A stretch of DNA of 64,000 nt, taken from an uncultured Alphaproteobacteria bacterium. GTDB taxonomy: Bacteria; Pseudomonadota; Alphaproteobacteria; Rhizobiales; Pleomorphomonadaceae. Each line of letters opens with the position of its first letter. The stretch's first letter is position 1. The stretch covers positions 54,763 through 118,762 of the forward strand of contig CALCDT010000069.1 of assembly GCA_937900425.1 (NCBI GenBank), in the 5' to 3' direction. The position numbers and the translations under genes are program-made. A model generated the notes under the pieces. That model made no database searches. It saw only the letters and a program-made list of their open reading frames with translations, and had not been told where the DNA came from. Shown piece by piece: positions 48,971 through 57,621 of the stretch.

Positions 48971-49354
48971 ATGACCGGTTTTCGCAATCTCAGGCGGCAG
49001 ATGGTCCGCCTGTTGTCCGTCGCGGCCGTGGGTGCCGCCGCCCTCGTGCTCGTCGACCAGCTCGGCGCCCACGCCCAGTCCGCCGGCCCATACGACAGCC
49101 GCTTCACCACCTATCAGGCGCCCTCGGGCGTGCCGATGCGGGCCGCCATGGATGCGGGCTCGGCGGTCAAGGCCACCATTCCCTCGGGCGCCAAGGGCAT
49201 CGTCCTGCGCTGGTGCCGTCCGGAGTTCAGCTTCGGCGACTGGCAGTTCGGCGGGGCCAAGGTGCAGCGGGCCTTGCTCGACCGAGCCTGGTGCGAGGCG
49301 TCGTGGAACGGCAACGTCGGCAACGTCCAGGGCAAGATGCTCGCCCCGGAATGA
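48971..49354 (+). CDS. secreted protein of unknown function, SH3-like tail
   Basis: A 127-residue protein with an N-terminal membrane or signal segment (about 11-36, ending AHA-Q). The conserved C-terminal part reads GIVLRWCRPEFSFGDWQFGG and AWCEASWNGNVGNVQGKML, which resembles bacterial SH3-like secreted proteins. Two cysteines may form a disulfide. GGGAGAGG precedes the ATG. No function is known. Confidence 0.82.
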   Translation: MTGFRNLRRQMVRLLSVAAVGAAALVLVDQLGAHAQSAGPYDSRFTTYQAPSGVPMRAAMDAGSAVKATIPSGAKGIVLRWCRPEFSFGDWQFGGAKVQRALLDRAWCEASWNGNVGNVQGKMLAPE

Positions 49355-49494
49355 AACCGCGGCGGCGTTGATCCGCCTGATCCGCCCGATGGATCCTCCC
49401 GAACGGCCCGGCGCCGCGCCGGCTGGGGCGGGCGAGGGGACATGGATACGGCGCCGCGCCCGTCCGCCGGCACGCGGCAGGGATAAGGCGCCCG

Positions 49495-50301
49495 ATGTTC
49501 TTCGTCCTCTCGAAGCTGGTGTTCCTCTTCCTGCGGCCGTCGAACCTCATCGTCCTGCTGCTGTTCGCCGGAGTCGTGCTGCGCCATCTCGACTGGCCCC
49601 GCTTCGGCGCCGCGGTCGGCGGCCTCGGGCTGGTGCTGCTCGTCGCCTGCGGCTGGGGCGGCGTCTCCACCATCGCGCTCTGGCCGCTCGAGAACCGCTT
49701 CCCCGCCAGCCCGCCCCTCGCCGGGCCGCCGACCGGCATCATCGTCCTCGGCGGGGCGATCGACACCGACCTGTCCTCCGGCCACGGCAGCATCGAGTTC
49801 ACCGACGGAGCCGAGCGCGTTATCGCGGCGACGGAACTCGCCCGCGACTATCCGAACGCCCGCCTCGTCTACACCGGTGGCTCCGGATCGTTGTTCGGCG
49901 GCGCGGGGGAGGCGGAGTTCGGCCGCCGGCTGTTCACGCTGTTCGGCATCGCGCCGGAGCGGATCGAGATCGAGAGCGCCTCGCGCAACACCCGCGAGAA
50001 CGCCGCCTTCACCCGCGACCTCGTCAGGCCGAAACCGGGCGAGACCTGGCTGCTCGTGACCTCGGCCTATCACATGCCCCGGGCGGTCGCCGTGTTCCGC
50101 CGCGCCGGCTGGACCGGCCTCGTGCCCTGGCCCGTCGACTTCCGTACCTCGCCGCAGGACACCGTGCTCGGCGGGCGCTACGCCGCCGACGGCCTGTTCC
50201 TCACCGACATCGCCATCAAGGAATGGGTCGGCCTGCTGGCCTATCGTTTCGCGGGCTATACCGACGAGGTGTTGCCGGCACCCGTCGCCGCCGGGCCGTG
50301 A
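49495..50301 (+). CDS. YdcF/ElyC-family (DUF218) membrane protein
   Basis: A 268-residue protein with two N-terminal membrane helices (about 5-30 and 38-60) and a DUF218 domain from about 80. GIIVLGGAIDTDL, YTGGSGSLFGG, EIESASRNTRENAAFTRDL and LVTSAYHMPRAVAVFRRAG are the family's conserved segments. Relatives (ElyC, SanA) affect cell-envelope integrity. The position between a secreted protein and DUF3253 gives no further clue. Confidence 0.93.
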   Translation: MFFVLSKLVFLFLRPSNLIVLLLFAGVVLRHLDWPRFGAAVGGLGLVLLVACGWGGVSTIALWPLENRFPASPPLAGPPTGIIVLGGAIDTDLSSGHGSIEFTDGAERVIAATELARDYPNARLVYTGGSGSLFGGAGEAEFGRRLFTLFGIAPERIEIESASRNTRENAAFTRDLVRPKPGETWLLVTSAYHMPRAVAVFRRAGWTGLVPWPVDFRTSPQDTVLGGRYAADGLFLTDIAIKEWVGLLAYRFAGYTDEVLPAPVAAGP

Positions 50302-50316
50302 CGGCGGCGCGACGGT

Positions 50317-50586
50317 TCAGCCCTCGCCGCCGGGCTCCGCCCGGCCGAGACGGTAGACGCCGACGAGGTCGTCCGGTTCGATCGGCTTGCCCTTGCGCAG
50401 GATCGCGATCTCACCGGCCCGCGCCAGCGCCAGCGCCTGGATGCGGATCTGCTTCATCAGCAGCCGCCATTTCGCCGGCTCCGGGCCGGCTAGCGCCCGC
50501 GCCACGTCGTCGGGACTGACGGAGCGCGGGCTCGAGGAAACGAGGGTGCGGATCGCCTCGGCGACCGCGGCGTCGGAATGGGACAT
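50317..50586 (-). CDS. DUF3253-family protein
   Basis: An 89-residue winged-helix-like protein, MSHSDAAVAEAIRTLVSSSP onward, with SPDDVARALAG, KWRLLMKQIRIQALALARAGEIAILRKGKPIEP matching DUF3253. It converges with the YdcF gene, 15 bases apart. The ribosome-binding site is weak. Function unknown. Confidence 0.85.
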   Translation of the reverse strand: MSHSDAAVAEAIRTLVSSSPRSVSPDDVARALAGPEPAKWRLLMKQIRIQALALARAGEIAILRKGKPIEPDDLVGVYRLGRAEPGGEG

Positions 50587-50614
50587 GGAGCATGCTCTTT
50601 GCGGGGTGGCGGAC

Positions 50615-51304
50615 TCAGTCCCGCACCGTCCGACTCGCCTTCGACAGGAATTGCCGGCGGACGAGGACGGCGAGGACGAGGCTCGACGAGACGATGAGGG
50701 CGATGCCGCCGAGGAACCAGCCGAGATAGCCGATCGACAGGAAGAACGCACGCAGGCCCCGGTTGAAATGCCGGCCGGCGAGAATGTTGATCGTCGCCGC
50801 CCGCTCGATCGCCAGTTCCATCTCGGCGGTGCCGACTTCGGTGCGCGGCGGCAGCGCGCCGATCAGGATCGAGCAGTAGTTGAAGAGGCGGTAGGCCCAG
50901 CCGAACTTGAAGAAGGCGTATGCGTAGATCAGCATCAGCCCCATCACCTTGATCTCCCAGGTGGCCCGGTCGAAGGCGAGGGGCAGGGGAATGTCGGCGA
51001 CCACCTCGACCACCCGGTCGGCGGCGTTGAGCAGGGCGAAGCAGCCGCCGATGGCGAGCAGCGACGTCGAGGCGAAGAAGGCCGTGCCGTTCTGAAGGCC
51101 GGCGATGATCTGGGTGTCGATCATCCTGAGATCCCGCGCCGCAGCATTGCGGATCCACGCCATCCGCTGCCGGTTCATCGCGACCGTAAGCGACGTCCGC
51201 CCGGCGCTGCGGCCCTCGACGACAACGTTGAAGAACAGCCAGATCGCCAGCAGCCAGACGACCGCGACCGCGTCGATGATGGTGAAGAGCGAAAGGCCGG
51301 TCAT
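50615..51304 (-). CDS. DUF599-family membrane protein
   Basis: A 229-residue protein with four or so membrane helices (about 5-27, 70-95, 112-135 and 185-215) and the conserved NRQRMAWIRNAAARDLRMIDTQI loop. It is a member of DUF599, an uncharacterised bacterial membrane family. It lies 28 bases upstream of the DUF3253 gene on the same strand, so they are probably co-transcribed. Confidence 0.9.
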   Translation of the reverse strand: MTGLSLFTIIDAVAVVWLLAIWLFFNVVVEGRSAGRTSLTVAMNRQRMAWIRNAAARDLRMIDTQIIAGLQNGTAFFASTSLLAIGGCFALLNAADRVVEVVADIPLPLAFDRATWEIKVMGLMLIYAYAFFKFGWAYRLFNYCSILIGALPPRTEVGTAEMELAIERAATINILAGRHFNRGLRAFFLSIGYLGWFLGGIALIVSSSLVLAVLVRRQFLSKASRTVRD

Positions 51305-51789
51305 GGCTCTGTGATAGGCTCCCGGGTCGAGGGACGAGGCCGTGCGAGACTAGACCATCGCCGCGTGGGCCTCCATGGGGCGTCGGCGGGCCCGGCGCGA
51401 AAAGACGGCGGATCAGGATCTTGGCGGTGTTCGCCGTCCGCCCACCGGGACCGGCCGCCGCTGCGGGGTCGCATCCCCGCGCGCCCCGGCCTCTCGGCCG
51501 ACGGTGCGGGTGCCGGAACGTCCAATTCATCAATGTGTTCGAAATCTGGCGAAAATCTGGTGGATATGGGTCGAATTCCGCTACGCCGGCTTTCGGCCCA
51601 AAGCCTTGGAATTAAGGTTATGTTTACCTTATCCCTGCAATTTTCGCATGGCCGGGCCGACTTTCGCCCCTTGCCGGGCATAGGGAAGACGGCTAGAGGA
51701 TGCCTGTCCGGTCATGAATGCGGTTGCAACGCGGCAAAAGCGCAGCGACGATCGTTAACGACGACCGGCCGAATGGAGCATAGGTCAAC
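51305..51789. other. AT-rich control region of a 41-residue gene
   Basis: 485 bases. The segment 51520-51660 is distinctly AT-richer than its surroundings and contains a TAAGGT palindrome. CGTTAACG at about 51754 lies 35 bases before the small gene. No other gene is visible. Confidence 0.55.
51613..51631. promoter_or_regulatory. TAAGGT-N7-ACCTTA dyad
   Basis: TAAGGTTATGTTTACCTTA is a perfect 6-bp dyad with a 7-base spacer, in an AT-rich patch about 160 bases before the small membrane gene. Candidate operator. Confidence 0.45.
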
Positions 51790-51915
51790 ATGGACGAGCA
51801 CGTACGCAAGTCTTGCTGGGGCGTGACCACCTGGACGGTCGTGGCCCTCGGGAGTGTTCTGGTTCTGGCGTATCTTCTGGGCGGCGCCGAAGCCGTCGCC
51901 GTGGCCGCCAACTGA
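51790..51915 (+). CDS. 41-residue single-span membrane protein
   Basis: MDEHVRKSCWGVTTWTVVAL then GSVLVLAYLLGGAEAVAVAAN. One hydrophobic helix covers about 13-32. A GGAGCAT site precedes the ATG and an intrinsic terminator follows 50 bases after the stop, so it is its own transcription unit. The long AT-rich control region with a dyad supports that it is real. I do not recognise the family; small helper subunits of membrane complexes look like this. Confidence 0.65.
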   Translation: MDEHVRKSCWGVTTWTVVALGSVLVLAYLLGGAEAVAVAAN

Positions 51916-51962
51916 GAGACCGGCCGGGCTGACGCCCGAACCGGCAGGACGAGCAGGATTTT

Positions 51963-51994
51963 GAAGGCGCTGCCGGGGGGGCGGCGCCTTCTTT
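51963..51994 (+). terminator. terminator of the 41-residue gene
   Basis: AAGGCGC and GCGCCTT stems with inner GCC/GGC pairing, followed by CTTTGTTT. Confidence 0.75.
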
Positions 51995-52108
51995 GTTTCG
52001 GGGGAGCAATTCGGACGGGGCGCGAGGGGTTATGGCGGTGGCGTCGGACACGACAGCGCCGGATCACGACGGACCGCGCGGCGTCGGCACCCTGGCAAGA
52101 TCCTCTCC

Positions 52109-52249
52109 GTCGTCATGTCCGCGCACGCGCAAATCCAGCCCTCCGCGGGGCAGCCCTCGCGACCGGCGCCCAAGCCTCTGGCTGATGAACGAAATCGCCG
52201 GCCGTTCCCCTGCCGCCCACTGGAGTCCCGCCTTCGCCGAAATGACGGC
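52109..52249. repeat. short inverted-repeat element, copy 2
   Basis: The left arm GTCGTCATGTCCGCG ... AATCCAGC and the right arm, complement of GCCGTCATTTCGGCG ... ACTCCAG, are imperfect inverted repeats 141 bases apart overall. This is the GTCATTCCGGCGAA ... TCCAG style of dispersed repeat and is related to the element at 12130-12236. Confidence 0.6.
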
Positions 52250-52313
52250 GGAGAGGACTGTGCGGAACGTGCGACAGCAAAGGCGGGGCGGTCGTGTTGA
52301 ACACCCCGTGGCC

Positions 52314-54131
52314 TCACACCCGCTTGCGCACGAAGCTGCCGGGAGCGTCCTCGATGACGTTGTAGCGGCCGCCGCCGATGCGGCGGGCCTTGACCTCGGT
52401 CGGGTCCATCTCCCGCAGCCAGGCGTCCCAGGCGGGCCACCACGAGCCGGGGGTTTCGGTCGCCTTCTCCACCCAGTCGGCATATTCACCCTCGACCGGC
52501 CCGCCGGTCCAGTACTGATACTTGTTGCGCGCCGGGGGGTTGACGACGCCGGCGATATGACCGGAGCCGGAGAGCACGTATTTGACCGGGCCGCCGAACA
52601 GCTTCGAGCCGTTGAACACCGACTGCGGCGGCGCGATGTGGTCCTCTTTCGTCGCGAGATTGAAGATCGGCACCGTCACCTTCGAGAGGTCGAGCTTCTG
52701 GCCGGCCACCACCATCTCGCCCTTGGCGAGGTTGTTCTCGAGGTAGCAGTTGCGCAGGTAGAAGGAGTGGTTCGCCGCCGGCATGCGCGTGGAATCGGAG
52801 TTCCAGTAGAGCAGGTCGAAGGGGAAGGGGTCCTTGCCGCGCATGTAGTTGTTGATGAAATACGGCCAGATCAGATCGTTCGCGCGAAGCGAATTGAACG
52901 CCGCCGCCATCTTCGAGCCGTCGAGATAGCCCTTGGCCGCCATCCGGCCTTCCAGAATCTTGATCTGGACCTCGTCGACGAAGACCTTGAGGTCGCCGGC
53001 GTCGGTGAAGTCGACCTGGGTGGTGAACAGCGTCGCCGAGGCGATGCGCTCGTCCCCGACCGCCGCGCAATAGGCCAGTGTCACCGCCAGCAGCGTGCCG
53101 CCGACACAATAGCCGACGGTGTCGACCTGCTTGGAGCGCGTCACCTTGCAGGCGACGTCGACGCCGGTGAGGATGCCCTCGAGCATGTAGTGCTCGAAGC
53201 TCTTGTCGGCGTGGCGCTCGTCCGGGTTGACCCAGGAGATCACGAAGACGGTGTGGCCCTGGTCGACCGCCCACTTGATGAAGGATTTTTCCGGGGTGAG
53301 GTCGAGCACGTAGTATTTGTTGATCCACGGCGGCACGATGACGATCGGCCGCTTGCGCACCTTTTCGGTGGTCGCCGCATACTGGATGATCTGGCAGACG
53401 TCGTTCTCGTAGATGACGCTGCCCGGCGTCAGAGCGAGATTTTCGCCGACCTTGAACTTCGAGACGTCCGACTGGCGGATCTTGAGGTCGCCGCCGCCGG
53501 CCTCGATGTCCTCGGCCATCATCGTCAGGCCGCGCACGAGATTCTCGCCGTTCTCGGCGAGGGTGGTGCGCAGCAGCTCCGGATTGGTCAGGACGTAGTT
53601 CGAGGGCGACAGGGCGGCGATCAGCTGGCGGACGTAGAACTCGGCCTTGTGCTTGGTGTGCGGATCGATCTCGCCGGCCTCGTCGACCATCTGCTCGGCC
53701 CAGCGGCTGCCGATCAGGTAGGCCTGCTTGAGGAAGTCGAAGAACTGGTTCGAGGTCCAATCCTCGTCGGTGAAGCGCTTGTCGGTCGGGTGCGGTGTCG
53801 CGACGTCCGGCGCATTCTCGCCCATCGCCCGGCGCAGCGAGGTTTGCCAGAGCTCCATGAAGCCTCCGGCCAGCCGCGACTGGGCGTCGACGAGCCGGGC
53901 CGGATCGCGCATCCAGTAGTCGCCGACCTGCGCCAGCGTCTTCACGACCTCGGTGATCTCGTCGGCGAGGACCGCCTTGGCCTCGCCCTTCTCGCGCGGC
54001 TCGACATAGGCGGCGGCGGCCTTGCCTCCCGCCTCGATCATCGCGGCGACGTTCTGGGCGAAGGTTTCGGGGTTGTTGACGATGTACCGCAGCAGCGGAT
54101 TCGTCTCGGGGCCTTTGCGGTCCTCTGTCAT
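52314..54131 (-). CDS. phaC: class I poly(3-hydroxyalkanoate) synthase
   Basis: Polymerises hydroxyacyl-CoA into storage polyester at the granule surface. The 605-residue protein has the N-terminal PhaC domain and an alpha/beta hydrolase core. The lipase-like box GYCVGG holds the catalytic Cys342; the acid lies in TKEDHIAPP and the His in [24 protein letters not shown] is also typical. The size indicates class I. An in-frame ATG ten codons earlier (54161) is possible, but its GGAG abuts the codon. No phaA or phaB is nearby. Confidence 0.95.
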   Translation of the reverse strand: MTEDRKGPETNPLLRYIVNNPETFAQNVAAMIEAGGKAAAAYVEPREKGEAKAVLADEITEVVKTLAQVGDYWMRDPARLVDAQSRLAGGFMELWQTSLRRAMGENAPDVATPHPTDKRFTDEDWTSNQFFDFLKQAYLIGSRWAEQMVDEAGEIDPHTKHKAEFYVRQLIAALSPSNYVLTNPELLRTTLAENGENLVRGLTMMAEDIEAGGGDLKIRQSDVSKFKVGENLALTPGSVIYENDVCQIIQYAATTEKVRKRPIVIVPPWINKYYVLDLTPEKSFIKWAVDQGHTVFVISWVNPDERHADKSFEHYMLEGILTGVDVACKVTRSKQVDTVGYCVGGTLLAVTLAYCAAVGDERIASATLFTTQVDFTDAGDLKVFVDEVQIKILEGRMAAKGYLDGSKMAAAFNSLRANDLIWPYFINNYMRGKDPFPFDLLYWNSDSTRMPAANHSFYLRNCYLENNLAKGEMVVAGQKLDLSKVTVPIFNLATKEDHIAPPQSVFNGSKLFGGPVKYVLSGSGHIAGVVNPPARNKYQYWTGGPVEGEYADWVEKATETPGSWWPAWDAWLREMDPTEVKARRIGGGRYNVIEDAPGSFVRKRV

Positions 54132-54294
54132 GAGCTCGGTCGCTTCCTCGCCTCTTTTCATCTCCAGTTTGCATGATACGTTGCCCCAGCCAAGTCAGGA
54201 ATCCCGTGCATGACGGATGTCGGTGCATCCGATATGCGGGGCGTGGCTCCGGCGTCACGGGGACGGCCCGATCCGGGCGAGGGGGAGGGCTGAC

Positions 54295-54684
54295 GTGAAA
54301 CATTCGAACCGGCGATCGGCCCGCCGCGCGGGACCGTATCTCGCCCTCGCGATCGCTCTGTCCACGCTCGTCGGCGCCTGTGCCAGCGGTCCGTCCGACT
54401 TCGCCGACCTCGCCGCCGTCGAGGCCGGCGAGCCGCAGCCTAAGGTCGTCAAGTCCGCAGCCGAGGCGGACGCCAGTCGCGACCGTCTGCTCCGCCAGGC
54501 CCGCAGCCGGGCCGGGGCGGCGGACGGCGCCGACGCCGTCCTTCCGCCGGCGATGGCCCTCGCCCTGATCCGCCAGCAGCAGGAGGACGAAGCCCGCCGG
54601 CTTCTCCTCGAGACGAACCCCGACCTCGCCGCGCAGATGCCGGCCGAGCCGCTGCCCGAGGAGGCTGCGCCGCCTGCGCGTTAA
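54295..54684 (+). CDS. small lipoprotein of unknown function
   Basis: A 129-residue protein starting at GTG behind GGGGGAGGG. The signal peptide ends in the lipobox LVGAC near residue 29, so it should be lipid-anchored. The mature part is Ala/Glu/Arg-rich and helical (LIRQQQEDEARRLLLETNP). Divergent from phaC. No recognised domain. Confidence 0.75.
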   Translation: MKHSNRRSARRAGPYLALAIALSTLVGACASGPSDFADLAAVEAGEPQPKVVKSAAEADASRDRLLRQARSRAGAADGADAVLPPAMALALIRQQQEDEARRLLLETNPDLAAQMPAEPLPEEAAPPAR

Positions 54685-54939
54685 GGCCGGACCGTCGCGG
54701 GGTCCTCGCGCTTTCGCCTTCGCCGGAAAAACTGTCGCGCCCCGGCCCGGGACGTGATGCCCTCTCCCGGTGCGCTGCGAAGGATGGTAGACAGCCCGAT
54801 GCGAGATGCGCCGGACCGTGCCCGGTTCCGCGCAGGATTCGCAGGATCGCGACGCCGCGGCCGGGCTTTCGGCCACGGGCGGCCGCGTCCCCGGCTCCGC
54901 GACGGGCGCCGCGCCGGTCTCCACTCGGGAACTTGAGAA

Positions 54940-56163
54940 ATGGCCACGGACGAATTCCACAAGATCAGGCGGCTTCCGCCCTACGTCTTCGAGCAGGTCA
55001 ACCGGCTGAAGGCGAGCGCGCGAGCAGCAGGTGCGGATATCGTCGACCTCGGCATGGGCAACCCGGACCAGCCGACGCCGCGCCATATCGTCGAGAAGCT
55101 GATCGAGACCGTCCAGCGCCCGGACACCCACGGCTATTCGGCCTCGCGCGGCATCAGCGGCCTGCGCCGCGCCCAGGCGGCCTACTATGGCCGTCGCTTC
55201 GGCGTGAAGCTCAATCCCGACACCCAGGTGGTGGCGACGCTCGGCTCCAAGGAAGGCTTCGCCAACATGGCCCAGGCGATCACCGCGCCGGGCGACGTGA
55301 TCCTCTGCCCGAACCCGAGCTATCCGATCCACGCCTTCGGCTTCCTGATGGTCGGCGGCGTGATCCGCTCGATCCCGGCCGAGCCGGGGCCGGATTTCTT
55401 CCGCGCGCTGGAGCGGGCGGTGATGTTCTCCACCCCGAAGCCGATCGCGATGATCCTGTGCTATCCGTCGAACCCGACGGCGGTGGTGGTCGACGTCGAT
55501 TTCTACAAGGACGTCGTCGCCTTCGCCAAGAAGCACGACATCTTCGTCCTCTCCGACCTCGCCTATTCGGAGATCTATTTCGACATCGCCCCGCCGCCCT
55601 CGGTGCTGCAGGTGCCGGGCGCCATGGACGTCTGCGTCGAGTTCACTTCGATGTCGAAGAGCTTCTCCATGGCCGGCTGGCGCATGGGCTTCGCCGTCGG
55701 CAACGAGCGCCTGATCGCCGCGCTCGCCCGCGTGAAATCCTATCTCGACTATGGCGCCTTCACCCCGATCCAGGTCGCGGCCACCGCCGCGCTCAACGGC
55801 TCGGAGGAGTGCATCGACGAGGTCCGCCAGGTCTACCGCCGACGCCGCGACGTGCTGGTCGAGAGCTTCGGCCGGGCCGGCTGGAAGATCCCGGTGCCGC
55901 AGGCCTCGATGTTCGCCTGGGCGCCGCTGCCGGAGAAGTTCCGCGAACTCGGTAGCCTCGAGTTCTCCAAGCTGCTGATCGAGAAGGCCGACGTCGCGGT
56001 CGCTCCGGGCATCGGCTTCGGCGAGGACGGCGACGGATACGTCCGCATCGCCCTCGTCGAGAACGAGCAGCGCATCCGCCAGGCCGCCCGCGGCATCCGG
56101 CGCTTTCTTGAAACCGCCGACGAAACCATGCACAACGTCATCCCGATCAACGCCCACCGCTGA
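54940..56163 (+). CDS. class I/II aminotransferase (AlaC / LL-DAP aminotransferase-like)
   Basis: A 407-residue PLP enzyme of fold type I. VDLGMGNPDQPTP, YSASRGISGLRRAQAAYY and NPSYPIHAFGF are near 37-135. The PLP lysine lies in SMSKSFSMAGWRMGF near 242. It resembles alanine-pyruvate aminotransferases upstream of homoserine dehydrogenase in alphaproteobacteria. Substrate preference (alanine, aspartate-family intermediates) is inferred. It is separated from hom by a large hairpin. Confidence 0.92.
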   Translation: MATDEFHKIRRLPPYVFEQVNRLKASARAAGADIVDLGMGNPDQPTPRHIVEKLIETVQRPDTHGYSASRGISGLRRAQAAYYGRRFGVKLNPDTQVVATLGSKEGFANMAQAITAPGDVILCPNPSYPIHAFGFLMVGGVIRSIPAEPGPDFFRALERAVMFSTPKPIAMILCYPSNPTAVVVDVDFYKDVVAFAKKHDIFVLSDLAYSEIYFDIAPPPSVLQVPGAMDVCVEFTSMSKSFSMAGWRMGFAVGNERLIAALARVKSYLDYGAFTPIQVAATAALNGSEECIDEVRQVYRRRRDVLVESFGRAGWKIPVPQASMFAWAPLPEKFRELGSLEFSKLLIEKADVAVAPGIGFGEDGDGYVRIALVENEQRIRQAARGIRRFLETADETMHNVIPINAHR

Positions 56164-56181
56164 TCGGACCGTTTCCCGCCT

Positions 56182-56219
56182 CGACACGGGGTCGGCCGGA
56201 CGCGGCCGGCCCGGTGTCG
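56182..56219 (+). terminator. large hairpin between the aminotransferase gene and hom
   Basis: CGACAC/GTGTCG outer and CGGCCG/CGGCCG inner stems around a 4-base loop, starting 18 bases after the stop. No T run; it could be a terminator or an attenuating structure ahead of hom. Confidence 0.45.
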
Positions 56220-56292
56220 TCGCGAGGGCAGGGCGGCCGGGGCCGGCGCCCCGCCGGTCGCGTGCATCGATTTCTGCAGTTCAAGGGTACCC

Positions 56293-57621
56293 ATGACCAA
56301 ACCGCTCAAACTGGGTCTCGCCGGGCTCGGTACCGTCGGGTCTTCGCTCTTCGGCCTCATCGCCCGCGAGAGCGAGGCGCTGGCGACCCGGGCCGGCCGG
56401 CCGATCGAGGTCGCGGCGGTCTGCGCCCGCAGCCGCGGCCGCAACCGCGGCATCGACATCTCGGCCGCGACCTGGCACGACGATCCGGTGGACCTCGCCC
56501 TCGACCCCGAGGTCGATCTCTTCGTCGAGCTGATGGGCGGCGAAGGCGGTGCGGCGGAGGCCAGCGTGCGCGCCGCACTCGGCGCCGGCAAGCCGGTGGT
56601 CACCGCCAACAAGGCGCTGCTCGCCCGCCACGGCGTCGACCTCGCCGGCCTCGCCGAGCAGAAGGGCGTCGCCCTCGGTTACGAGGCAGCGGTCGCCGGC
56701 GGCATCCCGATCATCAAGGCGATGCGGGAGTCGCTGTCGGGCAACCGCATCAGCCGCGTCTACGGCATCCTCAACGGCACCTGCAACTACATCCTGACCC
56801 GGATGGAGAAGGAGGGCCTCTCCTTCGACGCCTGCCTCGCCGAGGCCCAGCGGCTCGGCTACGCCGAGGCCGACCCGACCTTCGACGTCGACGGCTTCGA
56901 CACCGCCCACAAGCTCTCGATCCTGACCAGCCTCGCCTTCGGCACGAAGATCGACGCCGAGGCGGTCTACGTCGAGGGCATCCGCGCGATCACCATCGCC
57001 GACATCGAGGCGGCCGACGAACTCGGCTACCGCATCAAGCTGCTCGGCGTCGCCCGGCGTACCGAGACCGGCATCGAGCAGCGCGTCCACCCGACCATGG
57101 TGCCGAAGTCCTCCGCCGTCGCCCGCACCGACGGCGTTCTCAACGCCGTCGCCGTCGACGGCGACCTCGTCGGCGAAGTGGTGCTCGTCGGCCCCGGCGC
57201 CGGCGGCGACGCCACCGCCTCTTCGGTGATCGCCGACGTCGTCGACATCGCCCGCGGCCAGCGCCTGCCGGTCTTCGGCCGCCCGGTCGCCCGGCTCGCC
57301 GACTACGTCCAGTCCGACATGCACGCGCACGAGGGCGGCTATTACGTCCGCCTGACGGTGCTCGACCGCCCCGGTGCCTTCGCCGCCATCGCCGCCCGCA
57401 TGGCGGAGAACGGCATCTCGCTGGAATCGATCGTCCAGCGCCGGCGCAAGCCGCGCACGGACGCGCCGGCGAGCGCCGTGCCGGACGATCCGCAGCCGGT
57501 CATCCTCGTCACCTACGCGACGACCGAGGACCAGATCCGCGCCGCGCTCGACGCCATCGAGGCCGACGGCCACATCGCGGCGCCGCCGCGTCTGATCCGG
57601 ATCGAGGAACTGTCGAAATGA
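56293..57621 (+). CDS. hom: homoserine dehydrogenase
   Basis: Reduces aspartate semialdehyde to homoserine for threonine and methionine synthesis. The 442-residue protein has the NAD(P) fingerprint GLAGLGTVGSSLFGL, VTANKALLARHG, the catalytic region YEAAVAGGIPIIKAMRESL, and GILNGTCNYILTRME. A C-terminal ACT domain (about 350-442, GGYYVRLTVLDRPGAFAAIA) should give threonine feedback. The stop overlaps the next start as ATGA, so the GT39-like gene is translationally coupled. Confidence 0.96.
   Translation: MTKPLKLGLAGLGTVGSSLFGLIARESEALATRAGRPIEVAAVCARSRGRNRGIDISAATWHDDPVDLALDPEVDLFVELMGGEGGAAEASVRAALGAGKPVVTANKALLARHGVDLAGLAEQKGVALGYEAAVAGGIPIIKAMRESLSGNRISRVYGILNGTCNYILTRMEKEGLSFDACLAEAQRLGYAEADPTFDVDGFDTAHKLSILTSLAFGTKIDAEAVYVEGIRAITIADIEAADELGYRIKLLGVARRTETGIEQRVHPTMVPKSSAVARTDGVLNAVAVDGDLVGEVVLVGPGAGGDATASSVIADVVDIARGQRLPVFGRPVARLADYVQSDMHAHEGGYYVRLTVLDRPGAFAAIAARMAENGISLESIVQRRRKPRTDAPASAVPDDPQPVILVTYATTEDQIRAALDAIEADGHIAAPPRLIRIEELSK

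Larger units (their letters stand above)
51916..52313. other. gene-free stretch between the small gene and phaC
   Basis: 398 bases containing the terminator of the 41-residue gene and a 141-base inverted-repeat element. No gene is seen. Confidence 0.6.

Noticed and set aside
52486..56187. A 1233-codon reverse-strand frame spanning phaC, the lipoprotein and the aminotransferase
   Set aside because: It crosses three genes with clear homology in other frames and shows only shadow composition.
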